Below are positions 1-5,381 of a DNA stretch of 6,559 nucleotides, in pieces (within the stretch, counting starts at the first letter, position 1; each line of letters starts with the position of its first letter). The translations under genes and the position numbers were made by a program. The stretch comes from Verrucomicrobia bacterium 12-59-8. Its GTDB lineage: Bacteria; Verrucomicrobiota; Verrucomicrobiae; Verrucomicrobiales; Verrucomicrobiaceae. The notes beneath the pieces were generated by a model. It searched no databases. It worked only from the letters and a program-made list of their open reading frames with translations, and had not been told where the DNA came from. The DNA is taken from assembly GCA_002279765.1 (NCBI GenBank), contig NCCR01000247.1:1-6559 (forward strand), written 5' to 3'.

Positions 1-1
1 G

Positions 2-1681
2 CTGTTCAAAATGCATCCGCAGCATCCGAATGCGTTTGCATGGTTTGATTCGGTGGCGCATTCGCTGACCCTTCAGGAAGAAGTCGATCTGCCGGCCGAG
101 TTTGAATTTCCCAAGCAGGGGCCGCTGATCATCGTGGCCAATCATCCGTTTGGGGTGATCGATCCCATCATGCTGGCGCGGTGGGCGGGGCAGTTCCGGC
201 CCGATCTGAAGGTGATGACCAATTCGCTGCTGCTGGCGATGAAGGAACTGGCGGCGCATGTGATTCCCGTGGACCCGTTTGGCGGTGAAGGCTCGGCGAA
301 GCGCAACCTGGCGCCGATGAAAGAGGCCATCCGGCTGCTGCGTGGCGGTGGTGCGCTGATTATTTTTCCAGCAGGTGAAGTGGCCTCCTACAAACCGGGA
401 CGTGGCATCGAAGAACCGGCATGGAGCAACCATGTGGGCTCGCTGGTGCGCCGCACGCAGGCGACGGTACTGCCGGTTTATTTCCCGGGCTCGAACAGCG
501 CGCTGTTTCATGCGGCGGGGATGATTCACCCGCGCCTGCGCACGGGCCTCCTGCTGCGCGAATTCTGCAACCGTGCGAACACGCCGGTGCCGATGAACGT
601 GGGGCAGCCCATTCCCTTCTCGCGCCTGAAGAAATTTGAGGATGATGAATCGCTGACGCGCTACCTGCGCATCCACACCTTTGTGCTGCACCAGCGTGGC
701 AAGGAGCAGGAGGCCAAGCTGACGGTCACGGGTGAAAACATTGCGATCATACCGCCTTCTGAGGTTCAACAGGAACACATGGTGGAGGAGATCGACCGCA
801 TCCGCGCACGTGGCGGCCGTCTCGTGGGGCAGGGGGGTTTGTCCGTTTATCAGGCGCACTCGCATGAAATCCCGGCGCTGCTGCCGGAGATCGGGCGGCT
901 GCGCGAAATCACTTTCCGCGAGGTTGGCGAGGGCAGCGGCAATGAGGTCGATATCGACAAATACGACCGCTACTACGAGCACCTGATTCTGTGGGATGAA
1001 GAGAAGGAGCAGGTGGCGGGAGCGTACCGGCTGGGACGCGCCGATGTGATCTTGCGCGAGTACGGTTCGAAGGGACTTTACACCAGCACGCTGTTTCGGT
1101 TTGAGAAGCCGTTCCTCGCGAATCTGGAGCATGCGGTGGAGATGGGGCGCAGTTTCATCATCAAGGCTTATCAGCGCAATCTGGCGTCGCTGCCGTTGCT
1201 GTGGAAGGGGATCGCCCACTGGATCGCGCGGAATCCGCACTACAAAAAGCTGTTTGGTCCGGTGAGCATCAGCAAGGACTACAGCAGTCTGTCGCGGAAG
1301 ATGATCGTGGAGTTTTTGCAGGACAACCGCATGCACCCGCACCTCTCCAGTTTTGTGAAGGCGCGCAATCCCTTCCGCTACATGCGGACGCGGCGGATGA
1401 TGCGTGAGTTCATCAGCGCGGATTTGCAAAACGTGGATGACTGCTCGGCGCTGATTTCCAGTTTGGAGACGGACGGCAAGGGCATTCCCATTTTGCTGAA
1501 GCATTACCTGAAGCTGAACGCGACGCTGCTGAGCTTCAATGTGGACAAGGATTTCTCGTCGGTGGTCGATGGTCTGATCATGGTGGATTTCACGGAGACG
1601 GATGCGCGTCTGCTGGCGAAGTACATGGGCGAGGAGAACTGCCGCAAGTATCTGGCGAGTCATAAAAAAGAGGTGGAGTGA
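2..1681 (+). CDS. OlsF-like bifunctional acyltransferase (PlsC-type domain plus OlsB/hemolysin-type N-acyltransferase domain), 5' end probably outside window
   Basis: Two acyltransferase domains are visible (residues counted from the ATG at 11). The N-terminal domain is of lysophospholipid acyltransferase type: NHPFGVID at 44-51 is the catalytic His/Asp block, FPAGEV at 119-124 the FPxG-like block, and PVYFPGSNS at 155-163 the fourth block. From about residue 277 a second domain resembles OlsB/COG3176 'hemolysin' N-acyltransferases: LREITFREVG at 297-306, then DKYDRYYEHLILWD, a LLWKGI segment and LFGPVSIS. In OlsF this fusion makes ornithine lipids, the C-terminal half N-acylating the amino acid and the N-terminal half adding the second acyl chain. 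That role is inferred here; glycine or glutamine lipids are alternatives. The frame is open to the left edge, the ATG at 11 has no Shine-Dalgarno site, and little sequence precedes the catalytic block. The start is therefore probably upstream. The gene ends in TGA and is convergent with the hpf operon. Confidence 0.85.
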   Translation: MFKMHPQHPNAFAWFDSVAHSLTLQEEVDLPAEFEFPKQGPLIIVANHPFGVIDPIMLARWAGQFRPDLKVMTNSLLLAMKELAAHVIPVDPFGGEGSAKRNLAPMKEAIRLLRGGGALIIFPAGEVASYKPGRGIEEPAWSNHVGSLVRRTQATVLPVYFPGSNSALFHAAGMIHPRLRTGLLLREFCNRANTPVPMNVGQPIPFSRLKKFEDDESLTRYLRIHTFVLHQRGKEQEAKLTVTGENIAIIPPSEVQQEHMVEEIDRIRARGGRLVGQGGLSVYQAHSHEIPALLPEIGRLREITFREVGEGSGNEVDIDKYDRYYEHLILWDEEKEQVAGAYRLGRADVILREYGSKGLYTSTLFRFEKPFLANLEHAVEMGRSFIIKAYQRNLASLPLLWKGIAHWIARNPHYKKLFGPVSISKDYSSLSRKMIVEFLQDNRMHPHLSSFVKARNPFRYMRTRRMMREFISADLQNVDDCSALISSLETDGKGIPILLKHYLKLNATLLSFNVDKDFSSVVDGLIMVDFTETDARLLAKYMGEENCRKYLASHKKEVE

Positions 1682-1816
1682 GCGGGGGCGGCAACACTCG
1701 CCAATAGCTGTGGCGGGGAGGCGGGATGGCGCTGCTGGAGGACGCGGTGGATGAAGGAAGTGCTGGGTTTGCTTTCCGATTTTTGGATTGGTACGCAGGG
1801 TCGCATCGCCGAGGCT

Positions 1817-1846
1817 TCCTCCTTCGCTCTACGAGCTTCGGAGGAC
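1817..1846. repeat. Palindromic hairpin repeat, copy 1
   Basis: This 30-base element starts TCCTCCTTCG and ends CGGAGGAC. The outer arms TCCTCC and GGAGGA pair, and the inner GCTC and GAGC pair around a three-base TAC loop. It matches the copies at 2145 and 2202 at about 26-27 of 30 positions. Compared with them it has lost one middle pair (T8 now faces T22 instead of A22). Confidence 0.75.
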
Positions 1847-1870
1847 ACGCGGCTGACCCAGGGCTATAAT
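1842..1870 (+). promoter_or_regulatory. Possible sigma-70 type promoter in intergenic repeat region
   Basis: A perfect TATAAT lies at 1865-1870. A weak -35-like AGGACA (4 of 6 matches to TTGACA) lies at 1842-1847, with a 17-base spacer. The -35 box overlaps the right arm of hairpin repeat copy 1. No convincing gene follows on the plus strand, so the match may be chance or may drive a non-coding transcript. Confidence 0.22.
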
Positions 1871-1873
1871 CCG

Positions 1874-1890
1874 CAGCTCCGTTGGAGCTG
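1874..1890. repeat. Small perfect inverted repeat (hairpin)
   Basis: CAGCTCC and GGAGCTG form a perfect 7-bp stem around a GTT loop. It lies 193 bases downstream of the acyltransferase stop. No T tract follows on the plus strand (GTGTTTGGCG comes next), so it is not a standard rho-independent terminator. It could still stabilise the 3' end of the acyltransferase transcript or be part of the repeat cluster. Confidence 0.5.
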
Positions 1891-2069
1891 GTGTTTGGCG
1901 GGGCGGGATGCCGAAAGAAAGTAACACCGTGACAATAGAGGCGGACTTCAGGTCTCATGGAAGCAGCGAATGACTTCATTCACTGAGCGGCATTCAGGGA
2001 TGTCCATTCAATGCCTCATGGTATGGTATGATATGCTATTAATTACAAATGCTGGAGATCCCACGAAGA

Positions 2070-2096
2070 AGAAGCGGCTTAAATCCGGGCGGCTGC
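2070..2096. repeat. Degenerate palindrome resembling the hpf terminator palindrome
   Basis: This 27-base stretch aligns without gaps to 2271-2297 with 20 of 27 identical positions. It can still fold as AGCGGCTT against GGGCGGCT with one G-G mismatch and two G-T pairs. It may be a decayed second copy of the element that serves as the hpf-operon terminator. There is no T or A tract next to it, so no terminator function is proposed. Confidence 0.35.
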
Positions 2097-2144
2097 GGGG
2101 GGGAGTCAGCCTGTTACTCCCCGCGAAAGGTTTCCAGAGCGGCA

Positions 2145-2174
2145 TCCTCCTTCGTTCTGCGAACTACGGAGGAC
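2145..2174. repeat. Palindromic hairpin repeat, copy 2
   Basis: Same 30-base element as at 1817 and 2202. The inner stem is GTTC/GAAC where the other copies have GCTC/GAGC. A C-to-T change on one arm is matched by G-to-A on the other, so the pair is kept. The loop is TGC. This compensatory change suggests that the folded form matters or that the repeat spreads as a folded unit. Confidence 0.78.
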
Positions 2175-2201
2175 ATGTCGGAGTGCCCCGTTCTTCGCTC
2201 T

Positions 2202-2231
2202 TCCTCCTTCGCTCTGCGAGCTACGGAGGAG
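2202..2231. repeat. Palindromic hairpin repeat, copy 3, inside a longer nested hairpin
   Basis: Same 30-base element, with inner stem GCTC/GAGC and loop TGC. It ends GAG instead of GAC. The pairing extends outward: CTC (2198-2200) can pair with GAG (2231-2233), and after a six-base bulge CTTCG (2193-2197) pairs with CGAAG (2240-2244). The flanks look like degenerate partial copies of the same arms (TTCTTCGCTC on the left, GAGCTACGAAGG on the right). Confidence 0.75.
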
Positions 2232-2265
2232 AGGAGCTACGAAGGGCAAGCTGCGGTCTCGGGGC

Positions 2266-2297
2266 AAAAAAGGAGCGGCCTGAATTCAGGCCGCTCC
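2266..2297 (-). terminator. Rho-independent terminator of the kdsA-lpt-hpf operon
   Basis: Positions 2272-2297 are a perfect 26-base palindrome: GGAGCGGCCTGAA followed by its exact reverse complement, with GAATTC at the centre. On the minus strand the stem is followed at once by six T (A run at 2266-2271 on the plus strand). It begins 36 bases past the hpf TAA, which is the right place and direction to end the operon. No T run follows on the plus strand. Confidence 0.85.
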
Positions 2298-2333
2298 GTG
2301 AGTCGCTTGGATAGTTAAACAGATGCTGCTGCT

Positions 2334-2939
2334 TTATTTGTGGGTGCCGTTGGCGGCTGCGATTTCGGGCTCGATGAGGCCGTAGTCGCCATCCTTGCGG
2401 CGGAAGAGCAGGGCGAGACGATGGGTCTGCTGGTTGTGGAAGAGGACGAAAGGACGATCGCTGATTTCGAGATCCATCATGGCTTCGTCGGCAAACAGGG
2501 GGCGGATTTTGTACTTTTCCTTGTGCACGTAGGACGGGGTGACGTGCTCCTCCTCGGTGTGCAGCACTTCCTGATGGAAGACCTGCTCTTCGATGTGACG
2601 GATGGAGACTTCTCCGCGCGGGCGGTGGTTTCTGAGCAGGCGGGTCTTGTACTTGCGCATGCGCCGGGCGATCTTGGCGGTGCTTTCGTCGATGGAAGCA
2701 TAGATGTCCTCGGTGACGGACTTGACTTCAATGACGATGTGGTCGGCGCAGAAAAGGATGATTTCAGCGATGTGTCGGTGATGGTTCTGAACGTCGAGAA
2801 CGACCTTGGCCTCAATGATGCGGGGGTAGTCAAGGTGGAGGCCTTCGATCTTCTTGTGGGCGTAATCGCGGATCGCATCCGTGACGTCCATGTGACGTGC
2901 GGTGACGATGATGGGGAGGTTGACGTTGTGTTTTTGCAT
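2334..2939 (-). CDS. hpf: Long-form ribosome hibernation promoting factor (HPF/RaiA family)
   Basis: This 201-residue protein has the two-part layout of long HPF. An N-terminal S30AE-type domain (about residues 8-105, beginning IIVTARHMDVTDAIRDYA) binds the 30S subunit at the mRNA/tRNA channel. After a charged linker comes the C-terminal dimerisation domain (about 140-192, with KIRPLFADEAMMDLEISDR and the typical end RRKDGDYGLIEPE). In the family the C-terminal domain pairs two 70S ribosomes into inactive 100S particles in stationary phase. The start is well supported, with an AAGGAG site 7 bases upstream. It is the last gene of the operon, 33 bases after lptB, followed by a strong terminator. 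In E. coli the gene also lies close to lptA-lptB, but with rpoN between; here rpoN is absent. Confidence 0.95.
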   Translation of the reverse strand: MQKHNVNLPIIVTARHMDVTDAIRDYAHKKIEGLHLDYPRIIEAKVVLDVQNHHRHIAEIILFCADHIVIEVKSVTEDIYASIDESTAKIARRMRKYKTRLLRNHRPRGEVSIRHIEEQVFHQEVLHTEEEHVTPSYVHKEKYKIRPLFADEAMMDLEISDRPFVLFHNQQTHRLALLFRRKDGDYGLIEPEIAAANGTHK

Positions 2940-2946
2940 TGTGGTT

Positions 2947-2952
2947 CTCCTT
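2947..2952 (-). promoter_or_regulatory. Shine-Dalgarno site of hpf
   Basis: AAGGAG on the minus strand, 7 bases before the hpf ATG. It is the only strong SD in the operon. The upstream genes are coupled by overlap or near-overlap and lack clear SD sites, so hpf may be translated more independently than the lpt genes. Confidence 0.8.
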
Positions 2953-2972
2953 TTTGGGTTGGATGAAAATAG

Positions 2973-3821
2973 TTACATGGTGAAGCCCTCGCCGAGGTAG
3001 AGGCGGCGGGCTTCATCATCATTGACGAGGAAATCTTTGGTGCCGTGGCGGCGCACCCTGCCCTCGAAAATGAGGTAGGCACGATCCACGATGTTGAGGG
3101 TTTCGCGCACGTTGTGGTCGGTGATGAGAATGGCGAGACCCGCGCTGCGCAGCATGCGGATGATCTCCTGAATTTCGCTGACGGCGATGGGGTCCACGCC
3201 GCTGAAGGGCTCATCAAGCATGAGGAGCTTGGGCGAGGTGACGAGGGAGCGGGCGATGGTGAGGCGGCGTTTTTCGCCACCGCTGAGAGTGATGGCAAGG
3301 TTGTCCGCCACATGATCGATGCCGAACTTTTCCATCAGGGACTGGGTCTGGTCCTCGCGCTCCTGCTTGGAGTAGGGCTGGGTTTCCATGACGCCCATGA
3401 TGTTTTCACGCACGGTGAGACGGCGGAAGATGGACTCCTCCTGCGGCAGGTAGCCCATGCCGTGCCGGGCCCGCATGTACATGGGCTCGTTCGTGGTGTC
3501 TTTGCCATCAAACATGACCTTGCCGCCGTTGGGCTGCACGAGGCCGACGATCATGTAGAAGGTGGTGGTTTTACCGGCGCCGTTGGGGCCGAGCAGGCCG
3601 ACGATCTCGCCGCTTTTCACTTCGATATCGACGCCATTGACGACGGCACGGCCGTCATAGACTTTTTTGAGTCCTTCGGTGTGCAGCAGGATGCTGCCGT
3701 CCGCACCGGAGGCCTCAGCCTCAGCCGTTGCAGGCATGGTCTGCTGAGTGTCTGCAAACTCCAAGGAGGGCAGGGACTCCCCGCCACCAGCCTCTTTCAT
3801 TCTTTTCTTTCGCGGTGCCAT
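2973..3821 (-). CDS. lptB: LPS export ABC transporter ATP-binding protein LptB
   Basis: A complete ABC ATPase of the LptB type, 282 residues from the ATG at 3821. Walker A GPNGAGKTT is at 78-86, the Q-loop in LPQEESIFRRLTVREN (Q127), the signature LSGGEKRR at 179-186, Walker B LLMLDEP at 199-205 with DP following, and the switch His in ITDHNVRET (H236). The conserved LPQEESIFRRLTV stretch is characteristic of LptB. It powers LPS extraction from the inner membrane with LptF/LptG, whose genes are not in this window. An extra N-terminal segment of about 45 residues, charged then Ala/Glu/Ser-rich and probably disordered, precedes the usual LptB start. Start choice: the ATG lies 2 bases after the lptA TGA. 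A GTG at 3827 would overlap that stop as GTGA and add two residues. Either implies translational coupling. Confidence 0.94.
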   Translation of the reverse strand: MAPRKKRMKEAGGGESLPSLEFADTQQTMPATAEAEASGADGSILLHTEGLKKVYDGRAVVNGVDIEVKSGEIVGLLGPNGAGKTTTFYMIVGLVQPNGGKVMFDGKDTTNEPMYMRARHGMGYLPQEESIFRRLTVRENIMGVMETQPYSKQEREDQTQSLMEKFGIDHVADNLAITLSGGEKRRLTIARSLVTSPKLLMLDEPFSGVDPIAVSEIQEIIRMLRSAGLAILITDHNVRETLNIVDRAYLIFEGRVRRHGTKDFLVNDDEARRLYLGEGFTM

Positions 3822-3823
3822 GT

Positions 3824-4828
3824 TCACTGCTGTGCGGGTGCGGGCGAAGTTTGGCCATTTCTCCGGGGTGTGACCTCTTCTCCTTGGAGAATGAGCGTCT
3901 CATGGCCACCGGTCGTGGTCAGCTTGCCGTTCTTGTCGATGATCATGACGCAGCCTGCTTCAGTGGCTTTGTGCAACTGATTGCCCGCCTGAACCTGCGG
4001 CCATTCGAGCAGGGTCGTGCGCTGGGTTTTGCCATCATAGATCAGATGTTTGCAGCGGCCGATCTGCAGTTCGCCATCTTCTGAAATTTTCTCGACGGTG
4101 ACCATGGGACCGCGGGCATCCGCTTTGTCGATGGGAGGTGCGGAGCTGACTTTTTTAGGCGGGGCGAGGATGTCCGAATCTTTGGCCGTGGGGCCGGGGG
4201 TTTTGGGCTTGGGCGCACCGAGGACACCGCCGCCTTCCTGTTTGGCCATGTAGATTTCCAGTTCCTCGCACTCGATGTACATCTGCGGATGGCGTGCCTT
4301 CACTTCGCCGGTGTAGATGCCGTAGCCAAGGTTGGCGTCAAAGAAGGCGCTTTTCTGCGCGGTGATGTCGATCTGGCCTTTGGTGGCTTTGGGAGCTTCG
4401 TCCAGATTCAGGGGCTGCAAAGGCTGGGGCTGGGGGCCGGAGGGAGGGGGTGGAGGCGCCTCGACCACGGGAATACCGGGAGAGGGAGCTGCGGCTGGCG
4501 CAGGGGTTGAGGCCGAGGTGGCGGGCGCGGCGCTGCCTGCCGCTCCGGCAGCGGCATTGCCCTGGATCATCGACTGAGCGGCTTGCAGGGCCTTCTGGCG
4601 CATCTCGGCGCTTTCGGGGGAGAGCAGGAGTTCCTTGGCCTTGTCCTTGATCTCATCGGGCACTTGTTTGACGGCGGACTTGGCGGCATCCAGGGCTTTG
4701 GCCTTGGTCGCGTCATCCACGTTCTTTTTGCGAAAATCAAAGAGCGGACGGATGCCGCCGGGACCTTGCGCCAACGCGCCAGCGCTGCTGATGAGCAGGG
4801 CGATGTAGAGAATGGAAGACGTCTTCAT
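3824..4828 (-). CDS. lptA: LptA/OstA-like periplasmic protein with Pro/Ala-rich linker
   Basis: This 334-residue protein has a signal peptide (residues 1-20, MKTSSILYIALLISSAGALA, cleavage likely before Q21). A predicted helical segment rich in Ala and Lys follows (about 35-95), then a Pro/Ala-rich linker (about 92-148). The OstA-like part comes next: IDITAQKSAFFDANLGYGIYTG at about 153-174, then VKARHPQMYIECEELEIYM. It resumes at about 240-317 after a low-complexity insertion. The pattern of a disruptive residue pair, TGEV and 'CEELEIY' is typical of OstA/LptA repeats. LptA forms the periplasmic bridge carrying LPS outward, a role supported here by the lptC-like and lptB neighbours. The start at 4828 is preferred over an in-frame start at 4891 because it gives a clean signal peptide and sits one base after the lptC-like stop. 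The jellyroll is short and divergent, so function is likely but not proven. Confidence 0.8.
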   Translation of the reverse strand: MKTSSILYIALLISSAGALAQGPGGIRPLFDFRKKNVDDATKAKALDAAKSAVKQVPDEIKDKAKELLLSPESAEMRQKALQAAQSMIQGNAAAGAAGSAAPATSASTPAPAAAPSPGIPVVEAPPPPPSGPQPQPLQPLNLDEAPKATKGQIDITAQKSAFFDANLGYGIYTGEVKARHPQMYIECEELEIYMAKQEGGGVLGAPKPKTPGPTAKDSDILAPPKKVSSAPPIDKADARGPMVTVEKISEDGELQIGRCKHLIYDGKTQRTTLLEWPQVQAGNQLHKATEAGCVMIIDKNGKLTTTGGHETLILQGEEVTPRRNGQTSPAPAQQ

Positions 4829-4829
4829 G

Positions 4830-5381
4830 TCACTTGGAAGGGAGTGATTGGGAGGGGGGAGGTACCTCGCCGCTGAGACTGCCGCTGTCAAAGATCACCA
4901 TGTGGATGTTTCCAGTCATGCGGCCCTGATTTTTGGAGGTGTCGAAGATGAGGCTGTCGCCTTCGATCTCGAAGTCGGCACGGGTTACGCGGCTGCGGTC
5001 GGTGCTGCGCAGGATGCCGCCCTGCCCGGCCATCTGATAAAAGGCGGTCTTCAAATCGATGCGGACGTCGTTTTTCGGATCGTCATTGAACATCTGCACC
5101 GTCAGATTTTCGGCGTAGATGCGCTCATCATCCACGCGGCGCAGCACGTCGGCGGTGATGATGGAGGTGCGACGACCGGTGGCATCGAAGGAGGGGATGA
5201 CGGCCCCTTCATTGACGGCTCCGAGCGGGACCATTTTTAGAAAAGCGCTGATGCCGGAATCCGCAGCCGCCGGCTGCTGGGCGGTGGCGAACATGACCAG
5301 ACCGGCCATCACTCCGAGCGTGATGGATATCGCGAGCCTGCGGCGATACAGCAGCTCAAGTGATGTCACGAACGAGGCCAT
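4830..5381 (-). CDS. lptC: LptC-like inner-membrane LPS export protein
   Basis: This 183-residue protein has a short cytoplasmic N-terminus containing RRR at 13-15, one membrane segment at about 16-34, and a periplasmic remainder that looks beta-rich. The layout matches LptC: an N-terminal anchor plus a domain related to LptA. The stretch FEIEGDSLIFDTSKNQGRMTGNIHMVIFD (split at about 137-148 and 149-165) resembles the end of an OstA/LptC repeat, where 'G-N-hydrophobic' closes a strand. Overall similarity to E. coli LptC is weak, and the name rests mainly on layout and position between kdsA and lptA/lptB. In E. coli, too, kdsC-lptC-lptA-lptB are adjacent. Its ATG overlaps the end of kdsA by 26 bases, and its TGA is one base before the lptA start. 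Confidence 0.7.
   Translation of the reverse strand: MASFVTSLELLYRRRLAISITLGVMAGLVMFATAQQPAAADSGISAFLKMVPLGAVNEGAVIPSFDATGRRTSIITADVLRRVDDERIYAENLTVQMFNDDPKNDVRIDLKTAFYQMAGQGGILRSTDRSRVTRADFEIEGDSLIFDTSKNQGRMTGNIHMVIFDSGSLSGEVPPPSQSLPSK

Larger units (their letters stand above)
1682..2333. other. Convergent intergenic region rich in palindromic repeats, no convincing gene
   Basis: These 652 bases separate the 3' end of the acyltransferase from the 3' end of hpf. Short open frames exist on both strands, but none has a recognisable protein, a good ribosome site or a family motif, and they run straight through hairpin repeats. The region contains three 30-base hairpin repeats (from 1817, 2145 and 2202), a small perfect hairpin at 1874-1890, a degenerate palindrome at 2070-2096 and the hpf-operon terminator at 2266-2297. 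A short AT-rich island around 2017-2050 contains repeated GGTAT/GATAT words and stands out from the GC-rich surroundings. No terminator with a T tract could be identified for the plus-strand acyltransferase. Confidence 0.75.

Noticed and set aside
1590..1979. Minus-strand open frame of 129 codons
   Set aside because: It overlaps the end of the acyltransferase and hairpin copy 1, has a biased Pro/Ser/Arg composition and shows no motif.
1968..1981. GAATGA/TCATTC inverted repeat
   Set aside because: Only a 6-bp stem with a 2-base loop and no T tract; likely chance.
1817..2231. CRISPR array from the three 30-base repeats
   Set aside because: Spacing is irregular (298 and 27 bases between copies), the repeats are near-complete palindromes with differences, and no cas genes are present.
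1970..2318. Two plus-strand open frames of about 90-114 codons between the acyltransferase and hpf
   Set aside because: They run through the hairpin repeats and the terminator palindrome, have no ribosome site or family motif, and their repeated SxGG-like words come from the DNA repeats.
2340..2966. Plus-strand open frame of 208 codons opposite hpf
   Set aside because: Antisense to hpf, whose domains, SD site and terminator are all clear; its composition is shadow-like.
2477..3313. Minus-strand 278-codon frame spanning hpf and lptB
   Set aside because: Ser/Thr/Pro/Arg-rich shadow in another frame of two real genes.
3045..3980. Long plus-strand open frame of 311 codons opposite lptB and lptA
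   Set aside because: It is antisense to well-supported genes. Its His/Asp/Gly/Val-rich composition is the usual shadow of GC-rich coding sequence.
4828..4891. Upstream start at 4891 for the LptA-like protein
   Set aside because: It would add 21 residues before a clean signal peptide and overlap the lptC-like gene by about 60 bases. The ATG at 4828 is one base after that gene's stop.
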